NCBI GenBank assembly: GCA_003222895.1 | Contig: QHXI01000067.1 | Location: 1 to 56,783 of the forward strand | Source: Acidobacteriota bacterium | GTDB lineage: Bacteria > Acidobacteriota > Blastocatellia > Pyrinomonadales > Pyrinomonadaceae | DNA length: 56,783 nucleotides | Direction: 5' to 3' | Shown here: positions 17,408 to 24,684 of the stretch, piece after piece | Position numbering within the stretch: position 1 is the first letter of the stretch | How the letters are laid out: each line of letters begins with the position of its first letter | Notes under the pieces: model-generated | What the model was told of the DNA's origin: nothing | Seen by the model: the letters and a program-made list of their open reading frames with translations, nothing else | Database searches by the model: none | Position numbers and translations under genes: made by a program

Positions 17408-17625
17408 TGGAGCGCTCAAACAAAAACGGAACCGTGCCGCGACTCGGACGTTTACTGAAATAGGTAGGTGGGCTCCTCCTGAGAGCGGGCAAGCGGCGCC
17501 GGTAATCGCAAGATTGCAAGCAAAGCTTGCTCGTTCTGTTTTGTCTCGCGCCGGTCTTTCGCTGGACAACGACGCAGCCCTGCCGCTAGACTACGTCGTT
17601 TGCAACACCAGCGCGGTTCCTTTCT

Positions 17626-17661
17626 GTGACCGCTCATCAAGAAGTGACCGCTCATCAAGAA
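17626..17661 (+). repeat. 18-bp perfect tandem duplication
   Basis: The unit GTGACCGCTCATCAAGAA occurs twice head to tail (17626-17643, 17644-17661), 22 bases upstream of the efp start. It could be part of the efp leader or promoter region or simply a recent slippage product. Confidence 0.85.
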
Positions 17662-17682
17662 ATAGAGAGATAGATAAGTTTA

Positions 17683-18246
17683 ATGGCAATTCCAGCGACC
17701 CAAATTAGAAAGGGCATGGTCATCGTTTTTGAAGGCGAGCCCTGCCGCGTAGTCGAATTTCGTCACCACACGCCGGGCAATCTGCGCGCGATGATTCAAA
17801 CAAAATTGCGCAGCCTCCGCACCGGATCGTCGTTCGAACATCGCTTTCGTTCCGTTGACACAATCGACCGCGCCGCGCTCGAACAGCACGAGATGGAATA
17901 CTTGTATTCGGACGGCTCGCATCATCATTTCATGAATACCGAGAATTTCGAGCAGGTTGCTTTGAGTGATGAAGAGCTGGGTGACTCAGCCCAATGGCTC
18001 GCGCCCGGGCTCAAGATTCAAGCTGAGTTTTATGAAGGATCGCCAATTGGCATCGACCTGCCGCCTTCGCTCGAACTGACAGTGAAGCAAACTGAACCGA
18101 CGATGAAGGGCGCAACGGTTTCGAACGTCAATAAGCCGGCCACGCTCGAGAATGGCGTGACGATTACAGTTCCACCATTCGTCAATGAAGGCGATCGCAT
18201 CCGCGTGGATCCCGCCGAAGGGCGCTACATCGAACGCGCAAAATAG
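17683..18246 (+). CDS. efp: Elongation factor P with Asn at the tip of domain I
   Basis: 187 residues, three-domain EF-P: it binds between the P and E sites and relieves stalling at proline runs. KOW-like domain I (1-65), OB domain II, and OB domain III with the family signature-like stretch [17 protein letters not shown] near the end. The loop that enters the peptidyl-transferase centre reads [10 protein letters not shown]; by alignment with PGKGQA, the residue modified in E. coli (Lys34) is Asn33 here. So neither the Lys type (EpmA) nor the Arg type (EarP) modification fits. It stands 23 bases before waaA on the same strand. Confidence 0.93.
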   Translation: MAIPATQIRKGMVIVFEGEPCRVVEFRHHTPGNLRAMIQTKLRSLRTGSSFEHRFRSVDTIDRAALEQHEMEYLYSDGSHHHFMNTENFEQVALSDEELGDSAQWLAPGLKIQAEFYEGSPIGIDLPPSLELTVKQTEPTMKGATVSNVNKPATLENGVTITVPPFVNEGDRIRVDPAEGRYIERAK

Positions 18247-18269
18247 CATAGACTTCAGGCTGTGGAATC

Positions 18270-19631
18270 ATGTACCTGCTTTACAGCCTGCTCCTGACAA
18301 TTGGCTTCATCCTGCTGTTGCCGCGATTTGCTTTCGACGCGCTGCGCACGCGCAAGTACATCACGGGCCTCGGCCAACGCCTCGGCAATCTTCCGAACTT
18401 CAAATCATCCGATTCGCCGCTGATTTGGCTTCACTGTGTTTCAGTCGGTGAGACCGAGGCTGCGAGACCTTTCGTTCGCGCGCTTAAAGAAAAATTTCCG
18501 CATCATCGCCTCGTCGTGTCTACAACGACAGTGACGGGCCAGAGCGTCGCGCGACGAGCTTTTGCGAAAGACGCCGCCGCGGTTTTCTATTTTCCGATCG
18601 ATTGGAGCTGGGTGGTTCGTCGCGTGATGCGAAACCTTGAGCCTTCGGCCTTTTTGATAATGGAAACTGAGTTGTGGCCCAATCTCATGCGTGAATGTGG
18701 CCGGCGGTCGATTCCAGTCGCCATCGTTAACGGGCGCATCTCGCAAAGATCGTTCGGCCGATATAAGCTCATCCGCTCCTTCGTCCGCCGAATGCTGAAG
18801 GACGTTTCAATCGCAGTGATGCAATCGGATGAAGATGCGAGTCGGATTCGCGATCTGGGCCTGCCGGCTGAACGAGTAATCATGGCCGGTAATGTGAAGT
18901 TCGACAGCGCTAGCATTTCAAGCAATGACGCAAAGCTCGCCTCAGAGATTCGCGAGCGCTTTGCTTTCCACGCCGGCGATCATTTGATTGTGATGGCAAG
19001 CACCCACGGGCCGGAAGAAAGCATCGCGATCGAGGCTTTCAAACTGATTCGGTCGTCGTCGAATGAGCGTGTTCGGATGTTAATTGCCACGAGACATCCT
19101 GAACGCTTCAACGAGGTCGCGGGACTAATCGAATCATCAGGCTTTACATGGGCGCGTCGTTCTGCCGCGCCGGCTAAAACTGATCACAATTGTGACATCG
19201 TGTTGTTGGATTCGATCGGCGAACTGCGCGCAACATTCTCGTTGGCCGAAGTCGCTTTTGTCGGCGGCAGCATCGCGCCGCATGGAGGACATAACGCACT
19301 CGAACCCGCGGCCCAAGGCGTCTGCGTGGTAACCGGCGCGCATACCGAAAACTTCGCGGCTATCACAAAGGCGCTGTTGAGCGCGAACGCTATTGTGCAA
19401 CTGCCAAATGTTTCGGAACCAGAGGCGCCGGCCGTTTTGGCGTCGGCTATGACTGAGCTTCTGACGAATGATTCGCGCAGAAAAGAAATCGGCCAGCGAG
19501 CGAAAGCGGTTTGTAATCGAAACACAGGCGCAACCGAGCGCGTCGTCGACGCGATTGCTGAATTGCTTCATGCCCCCTCATCATCTGAATCAGTTTCCTT
19601 CTCCACGCTCCATGTGAGCGCAGCTAAATGA
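18270..19631 (+). CDS. waaA: 3-deoxy-D-manno-octulosonic acid (Kdo) transferase
   Basis: 453-residue inner-membrane glycosyltransferase (GT30) that adds Kdo to lipid IVA from CMP-Kdo. An N-terminal anchor (about 1-22) is followed by the first Rossmann domain with WLHCVSVGETEAARP (catalytic Glu), RLVVSTTTVTGQ and FLIMETELWPN, and the second with VMASTHGPEE, ATRHPERF and FVGGSIAPHGGHNALEPA, all diagnostic of WaaA/KdtA. It overlaps lpxK by four bases (ATGA at 19628-19631), so both lipid A genes are translated together. Its presence shows an LPS outer membrane. Confidence 0.96.
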   Translation: MYLLYSLLLTIGFILLLPRFAFDALRTRKYITGLGQRLGNLPNFKSSDSPLIWLHCVSVGETEAARPFVRALKEKFPHHRLVVSTTTVTGQSVARRAFAKDAAAVFYFPIDWSWVVRRVMRNLEPSAFLIMETELWPNLMRECGRRSIPVAIVNGRISQRSFGRYKLIRSFVRRMLKDVSIAVMQSDEDASRIRDLGLPAERVIMAGNVKFDSASISSNDAKLASEIRERFAFHAGDHLIVMASTHGPEESIAIEAFKLIRSSSNERVRMLIATRHPERFNEVAGLIESSGFTWARRSAAPAKTDHNCDIVLLDSIGELRATFSLAEVAFVGGSIAPHGGHNALEPAAQGVCVVTGAHTENFAAITKALLSANAIVQLPNVSEPEAPAVLASAMTELLTNDSRRKEIGQRAKAVCNRNTGATERVVDAIAELLHAPSSSESVSFSTLHVSAAK

Positions 19632-20653
19632 ATCGCGCGGCGACAATCGCACTGATGCCGTTGAGCGCGATTTATCGCGTCGCCACCAGTGCGCGCAATT
19701 CCTTTTATCGTCGCGGCGCTTTCCATTCATATCGAGTCGGCGTACCGGTGATTTCGGTCGGTAACATTACGACCGGCGGTACCGGTAAGACGCCTCTGGT
19801 CGAATGGATCGCGAAGCAGTTGGCGCAGACTGGCCGGCGAGTTTGCGTCCTCACGCGTGGCTACGGGAGAAAAACCGCCGGTCGAGTGATCGTTTCAGAC
19901 GGCCACGAGGTTCTTGCCGGCGTTGACGAAGCTGGCGACGAGGCATTCCTTCTTGCCGACAATTTACGCGGTCAAGCTGCTGTGATTTGTGATGCAAACC
20001 GCGTCGGCGCGGCACGGTGGGCAATTGAAACTTTCAAGATAAATGTCTTTGTTCTCGACGACGCTTTTCAACACCAACGCATCGCGCGGAATCTCAACAT
20101 TCTCACGATTGATGCGACGAATCCGTGGGGAAACGGTCGTCTGTTGCCGGCAGGAATCTTGCGCGAGCCGCGCGAGTCTCTGAAACGAGCTGACTGCGTT
20201 CTGATCACGCGATCAGATCAATCCAATCGAGTCGCGGAGATTCAATCGGAAATTGCGGCAATTCGCAGCGACATCCCGGTCTTTCGTTCGCACATGAAGT
20301 TAGCGAACCTGCGATCCCTCGACGAGACAAGCGCGAAACCACAATCGCCGGTTGCCGCGTTCTGCGGTCTAGCCAATCCCGCGCCCTTCTTCGCGATGCT
20401 TCGGAATGCTGCTTACGATCTCGTCCACGTCCGAACCTTTCGCGACCATCACAACTACACTCAAAACGCGATCGATCGCGTCACAGCGGCCGCGCGCGCG
20501 CATGGCGCACAAGCGATCGTCACAACCGCAAAAGACGCCGTCAAAGTTCGATCAATGAAGTTTGCTTTGCCGTGCTATGTCGCTGAGATTGAAATCGAAA
20601 TCAATCTCGAAGATCAATTCCGTCAGTTGATTCTAAATACAATTAAGGTTTAG
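19628..20653 (+). CDS. lpxK: Tetraacyldisaccharide 4'-kinase
   Basis: 341 residues. Phosphorylates the 4' position of the lipid A disaccharide at the inner membrane. An N-terminal hydrophobic helix (ALMPLSAIYRVATSA), then the modified P-loop NITTGGTGKTPLVEW, TRGYGRK, the catalytic VLDDAFQH segment and the nucleotide-domain tail FRDHHNYTQ and TTAKDAVKV. Full length for the family. Second gene of the waaA-lpxK pair; it converges on the Ser/Thr kinase gene with only 17 bases between stops. Confidence 0.96.
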   Translation: MNRAATIALMPLSAIYRVATSARNSFYRRGAFHSYRVGVPVISVGNITTGGTGKTPLVEWIAKQLAQTGRRVCVLTRGYGRKTAGRVIVSDGHEVLAGVDEAGDEAFLLADNLRGQAAVICDANRVGAARWAIETFKINVFVLDDAFQHQRIARNLNILTIDATNPWGNGRLLPAGILREPRESLKRADCVLITRSDQSNRVAEIQSEIAAIRSDIPVFRSHMKLANLRSLDETSAKPQSPVAAFCGLANPAPFFAMLRNAAYDLVHVRTFRDHHNYTQNAIDRVTAAARAHGAQAIVTTAKDAVKVRSMKFALPCYVAEIEIEINLEDQFRQLILNTIKV

Positions 20654-20670
20654 AGGCTGACTGCCTTCGT

Positions 20671-22248
20671 TCATTGCGTTGGTGATGCAGCAGGCTTGGT
20701 CAAGGTTCGCACTGTCGGCGACGGTTTGGGCGGAGCTGGCGCCTCATCAACTTTTCGTGGTGAGGATTTGGGGGTCGGCGATTCCCGCTGGCTCGTATTT
20801 TTATTGCGCGAAGAATTCGAGTTCTCGTTCGCCCCAAAATTCCCTGTCACAACTGGGGTCACCTCCTCGACTGGTCTTACGTTCGCATTGATATTTCGCG
20901 GAGTTGGCGTCGGGGTCATCAACGGCTTGGCTTGGACGTCGCGCTCGCCTTCACCGGTGGGCGTACCACTCGGCTGAACAGGTTGGCTGTTCGGATCCGC
21001 CAGCAATCCAGGTTGTGGTGCGACGTTCGCATTCGGTTGGGAGTTCTGTCCGGTTCCTCGCGTCAACATAAACACGACGCCAAACACTGCCACGAGCACG
21101 ACCGCCGCAGGGATCATCACGCGCCATGGGTTCACGTTGGTCAGCGTCGACTGTTCGGTAACGGCCTGTTCGTACAGCAAGGGTTCACGATTGGGCTGGA
21201 CAACGGTCACCTCGTCGTCAGTCCTCGGCCGAACGAGTGTCTCTTCATCATCGTCGATCGCGACCGGCTCGTTTGCTACGGTCACCGGGGCGGCGACTTC
21301 TGCCGGCGCTCCCGCCGCGGCAGCAGTTAACGCTTCAGAAAACGCGCCCGCAGTTTGAAAACGATCGCCCGGTTGCTTCGCGAGCGATTTCTCAATCACT
21401 TTGCCGATAGCCGCAGGCAAACCCGGTCGCGCTTCAACAACAGACGGCGGCGCGTCCTGCACCTGTTTCATCATGATCACCGTCGGCGATTCGCCGCTGA
21501 ACGGTACCCGCCCGGCGAGCATTTCGTAAGCGATCACTCCCAGCGAATAGACATCCGATCGCGCATCGATCGGGCTTGACTGCGAACATTGCTCGGGCGA
21601 CATGTATTGCGGCGTACCAATCACCAAATTCGCTGCTGTGATGTCGATATCACGCGCACCTTCGGGTTGTTGAATTTTGGCAATCCCGAAATCCAAAACT
21701 TTGGCCCACTCACCGCCCTTCGTTTGCGAGAGCATGATGTTGTCGCTCTTAAGATCGCGATGAACGACGCCTTGTTCGTGGGCAGCGTCCAAGGCGCCGG
21801 CAACCTGGCGGATAATCTCGACCGCGCGATGCACGGCCATGGCGCCGTCGCTCTTGATGATCTCCTTCAGCGTGCGGCCGTCGAGATATTCCATCACCAG
21901 GAACACCACGCCTTTTTCATCTTCACCAAAGTCTGTAACGGTCACCGCATGTGGATGAGAAATGCGCGATGCGGCTTTCGCTTCGCGCGAGAACCGTGCG
22001 ACGACGTTATTATCGAGCGCGAGTGACGGTCGCAGAACTTTGATCGCCACTCGTTTGTCCATCAGCACGTGCTTGCCCTGATAGACTGAGCCCATGCCGC
22101 CGCGCTTGATCAACTTTTCGACCAGATATTTTCCGGCGAGCGTCTGACCGAGCAACGGGTCGTCAATTTGCTCGAGCACTGCGGCATCAATAGGACACAA
22201 AGTGCTGGTGTCAGAATATTCCTTGCCGCATACAGGACAACTTTTCAT
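20671..22248 (-). CDS. Membrane Ser/Thr protein kinase with N-terminal zinc ribbon
   Basis: 525 residues from the ATG at 22248, which places a zinc-ribbon-like CPVCGKEYSD...LCPID at the very N-terminus. PknB-type kinase domain about 30-300: GGMGSVYQG (Gly-rich loop), VAIKVL (Lys), VVHRDLKSDNIM (catalytic loop), LDFGIAK (DFG) and SPEQCSQ. A transmembrane helix (about 395-415) leads to a Pro/Thr/Asn-rich extracytoplasmic tail of about 110 residues with no recognisable domain, unlike PASTA kinases. It likely senses an envelope signal through the tail. The longer open frame upstream has no ribosome site. Confidence 0.92.
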   Translation of the reverse strand: MKSCPVCGKEYSDTSTLCPIDAAVLEQIDDPLLGQTLAGKYLVEKLIKRGGMGSVYQGKHVLMDKRVAIKVLRPSLALDNNVVARFSREAKAASRISHPHAVTVTDFGEDEKGVVFLVMEYLDGRTLKEIIKSDGAMAVHRAVEIIRQVAGALDAAHEQGVVHRDLKSDNIMLSQTKGGEWAKVLDFGIAKIQQPEGARDIDITAANLVIGTPQYMSPEQCSQSSPIDARSDVYSLGVIAYEMLAGRVPFSGESPTVIMMKQVQDAPPSVVEARPGLPAAIGKVIEKSLAKQPGDRFQTAGAFSEALTAAAAGAPAEVAAPVTVANEPVAIDDDEETLVRPRTDDEVTVVQPNREPLLYEQAVTEQSTLTNVNPWRVMIPAAVVLVAVFGVVFMLTRGTGQNSQPNANVAPQPGLLADPNSQPVQPSGTPTGEGERDVQAKPLMTPTPTPRNINANVRPVEEVTPVVTGNFGANENSNSSRNKNTSQRESPTPKSSPRKVDEAPAPPKPSPTVRTLTKPAASPTQ

Positions 22249-22317
22249 GTGATTGATTTTCGTGCGCTGTGTGGAGAGCGTAGCACAGCAAATTTGAGGC
22301 AAGCAAAGTAGATGCCA

Positions 22318-22352
22318 ACAAAAAACGAGCGCGACCAGGAAGCCGCGCTCGT
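22318..22352 (-). terminator. Intrinsic terminator of the atpI-atpB-atpE transcript
   Basis: Stem ACGAGCGCG / CGCGCTCGT (22325-22352), 10-base loop. On the minus strand the stem is followed by TTTTTTG, 31 bases beyond the atpE stop. It separates the ATP synthase genes from the kinase gene. Confidence 0.85.
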
Positions 22353-22382
22353 CTTCTGTGTTGCGATTTCAATCGATCGAGC

Positions 22383-22712
22383 TCAGACTCTCGCGACGAC
22401 GGCGAAAACCACAAGCAAGGCAAAAAGCACGAGCGATTCGATCAACGCCAGACCGAGAATCATCATCGTCTGGATCCGACCCGCAGCTCCAGGATTACGC
22501 GCCGCGCCTTCGCACGCCGCAGCGCCGATTCGTGACTGACCGATTGCGCCACCAAACACCGCGATGGCAAAACCGATTCCCGCAGCGATCGCGACGTAAC
22601 CTTTGTAGCTCATTCCGGCTTCAGCCGCGGTATTCGCGGGCTGAGCGGCAACCGTGATCGCGCTCGCCAACAATGCCAGCGCGCTCAGGCCAACGATTCT
22701 TATCTTCTTCAT
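22383..22712 (-). CDS. atpE: ATP synthase F0 subunit c, with N-terminal signal-like extension
   Basis: 109 residues from the ATG at 22712, chosen for the strong AAGGAG seven bases upstream. The rotor hairpin is residues about 36-109: helix 1 VAIAAGIGFAIAVFGGAIGQ, polar loop ARNPG and helix 2 with the ion-carrying Glu92 in LALIESLVLFALL. An additional hydrophobic stretch of about 22 residues ending AAQ precedes it and looks like a cleavable signal peptide, which E. coli-type subunit c lacks. Gln59 and Ser93 match part of the sodium-binding motif, but Leu and Phe replace the usual Thr and Tyr, so the coupling ion cannot be called. Confidence 0.95.
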   Translation of the reverse strand: MKKIRIVGLSALALLASAITVAAQPANTAAEAGMSYKGYVAIAAGIGFAIAVFGGAIGQSRIGAAACEGAARNPGAAGRIQTMMILGLALIESLVLFALLVVFAVVARV

Positions 22713-22948
22713 TAATATTTCTCCTTGTCGGATCTTCCGACCTTCAATTTCGAAGCGAACCACAAACAGTCATCAGCCGGTATGATTTCGCCTGAATCCG
22801 GTATCCACCGCCCCTCTTACAACGGCGCTCCAGCGAAGCAGACTATGAACGATCTTTATGTAGCTGAATGCGTTAGTGTTCACGACCCGTGCGCTTCAAC
22901 GTGTGCGGCGCGACGCCACATCGCTCGAACGCGCGTTCATAAAGCCGA

Positions 22949-23854
22949 TTAGGTTAAAACTGGCGCCACGATTTCCATCCCGTCGTCTTCGGCGTGCGCA
23001 TGCTCGTCGTGTGGCGGATGCGAAACCTCGCTGATATATAACTGCGATAACAAAACAAAAACGAAGGTTTGAATGAAAGCTACGAACAAACTCAGCGGCA
23101 TCAGAAATACCGGCACGACCCAATACGTGTAGCCCGGCGCGAGATGCGCGATCGAATCCATCACTTTTTCATCGGCAAACATGTTCGCGAAAAGACGAAC
23201 GCCCAATGTGAACGGCCGGATCAAGTTACTGATGAGTTCGATTAAAAAAATCAGCGGCGCAATCCACCAGATGGGACCAGCAAAGTGCTTCAAGTGTCCG
23301 AAGATTCCGTTCTCCTTAATGCCGATGTAGTTATAGTAAAGAAAGGAAGCCAGACCGAGCGCGAAAGTCACGCTGGTTGCCGAAGTCGGACTGACGAACA
23401 AAGGAAAGAATCCCATCAGATTCGAGACCAGAATCAACACCGCGAACGTCATCACGACCGGAAAGTACTGCAAACCGTGTGGGCCAACGATGTCTTCCAA
23501 CATGCTGCGGACTGCCAACACGCCAACTTCCAGAGTCTGTTGACCGTGGCCCGGTTCGTCTTCGGAAAGTTTGCCTCTCATGATCCAAATCAAAATCAGG
23601 CTGAGAATGCACGCCAGGATGAACATGATCGTGTACCAGGGGATTGCGTTTTCAGGCGTGTACGCGCCAAACGCGGCCTCAGGCGTGGAGCCAAACTTTG
23701 CGAGTAACCATTTCCACTTGGGGTACGTGTACTTCATTTCGAAGTTGTACGCGTACTCGCCGAAATATTGGTTCACGAGCCGGCCGATAATCGGCGCCTG
23801 CTCGACAGCCTCTTGGGCTTTCTCTGCTTGCTCCGCAAGAAAAGCGAACATCAA
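22949..23854 (-). CDS. atpB: ATP synthase F0 subunit a
   Basis: 301 residues, integral membrane stator subunit that lines the ion half-channels. Five to six membrane helices; the diagnostic helix LIRPFTLGVRLFANMFADE carries the essential Arg (in GVRLFAN). A 60-residue N-terminal extension before the first membrane helix is longer than in E. coli. The His/Asp/Glu-rich C-terminus (HPPHDEHAHAEDDG) could bind metal. It overlaps atpI by four bases, and 236 bases separate it from atpE. No F1 genes are in the window, so the ATP synthase genes are split between loci. Confidence 0.96.
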   Translation of the reverse strand: MMFAFLAEQAEKAQEAVEQAPIIGRLVNQYFGEYAYNFEMKYTYPKWKWLLAKFGSTPEAAFGAYTPENAIPWYTIMFILACILSLILIWIMRGKLSEDEPGHGQQTLEVGVLAVRSMLEDIVGPHGLQYFPVVMTFAVLILVSNLMGFFPLFVSPTSATSVTFALGLASFLYYNYIGIKENGIFGHLKHFAGPIWWIAPLIFLIELISNLIRPFTLGVRLFANMFADEKVMDSIAHLAPGYTYWVVPVFLMPLSLFVAFIQTFVFVLLSQLYISEVSHPPHDEHAHAEDDGMEIVAPVLT

Positions 23855-24288
23855 TACGATTCCTCTCGATGAATGATTACGAAATAGAATTGTCGGAAAG
23901 CTTCAATCAGCAGCGCGGGCACAAATGAACATAACCCAACGAGGGTCGCGGGCAGCGAAATCAATCGCAGCTTGTACGCACCGAACACAATGACTCCGAC
24001 CACGAAATAACGAAACAGATACCGCCAACTCTGCGCCATCGGCTTTTGAGCCGAGGCATTGATGTTGAAGATCGCCGCGACCGAAGTTTTCAGCCAGTGA
24101 TGATTTAGCAGCGAAAGCCCGCCGCCCAGCATTAGTCCCGTTGTGAATCGCCAGGGCGCAAGCGCCGCGCTGCCGATTAGCGCCGCAATCGTGACGACAA
24201 TCATCGTGCGAAAAATGCGCGATTCCAGTGCGCTATCCGTGTCGCGCACGAGTCCCTGGGGTTCCATACTGTCAGCAATCTGATTCAT
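23851..24288 (-). CDS. atpI: AtpI-like small membrane protein (ATP synthase subunit I family)
   Basis: 145 residues with four predicted membrane helices (TMIVVTIAALIGSAALA; TTGLMLGGGLSLLNHHWL; YLFRYFVVGVIVFGAYKL; ATLVGLCSFVPALLIEA). Composition, size and position directly before atpB (ATGA overlap) fit the ATP-synt_I family, which helps assemble the c-ring. The identification rests mostly on context. First gene of atpI-atpB-atpE. Confidence 0.78.
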   Translation of the reverse strand: MNQIADSMEPQGLVRDTDSALESRIFRTMIVVTIAALIGSAALAPWRFTTGLMLGGGLSLLNHHWLKTSVAAIFNINASAQKPMAQSWRYLFRYFVVGVIVFGAYKLRLISLPATLVGLCSFVPALLIEAFRQFYFVIIHREESY

Positions 24289-24321
24289 AAATTAAGCGGA
24301 GGATTTTACATGGGAGTAGCA

Positions 24322-24336
24322 CAAGTTGCCAACTTG
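24322..24336. repeat. Short palindrome CAAGTTGCCAACTTG
   Basis: 6-bp arms around GCC, 34 bases upstream of atpI on its 5' side. Same type as the units at 11500 and 45685. Confidence 0.6.
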
Positions 24337-24383
24337 CGGCACAACTTCTTCGCGACGGACCCATTGCGGCTTCGCCGCCCCGC

Positions 24384-24507
24384 AGTGCGGAAAGGCTCTG
24401 CCTTTTCCGGCAAGTTCGCTCGTAACTTATTATCACATCCTGAGGCTCAGCTCAGGATGAGAAAGAAAATATTCAGCCGGATCCGTAAGCTACAGGCTTA
24501 CCGCACT
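24384..24507. repeat. REPIN-like element, family B, copy 1
   Basis: Left unit: AGTGCGG followed by a hairpin (GGAAAGGC / GCCTTTTCC). Right unit is the inverse: a hairpin (GTAAGC / GCTTAC) followed by CCGCACT (24501-24507). Between them sits a perfect central palindrome, CATCCTGAG / CTCAGGATG (24436-24459). The element occupies the middle of the 396-base gap between atpI and the STAND gene; a further small hairpin (GCGGC-TTC-GCCGC) lies at 24366-24378. No gene is seen in this gap. Confidence 0.6.
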
Positions 24508-24684
24508 GAAAGCATGCTCCGCATATATAGACTGTCTGCCCAAGCTCCTCCAAAATTCTTGTATTTGAAGCGGGCCAATGCCAGAATCTCCACCGCTCTT
24601 ACTTCCCGTCTCGATCTTGAGCGTGAACGGTTCCGCATCTCCTTCCTTCGGTTTTGAAATGCGCGCCTCTAGCTCAGTTTGATC

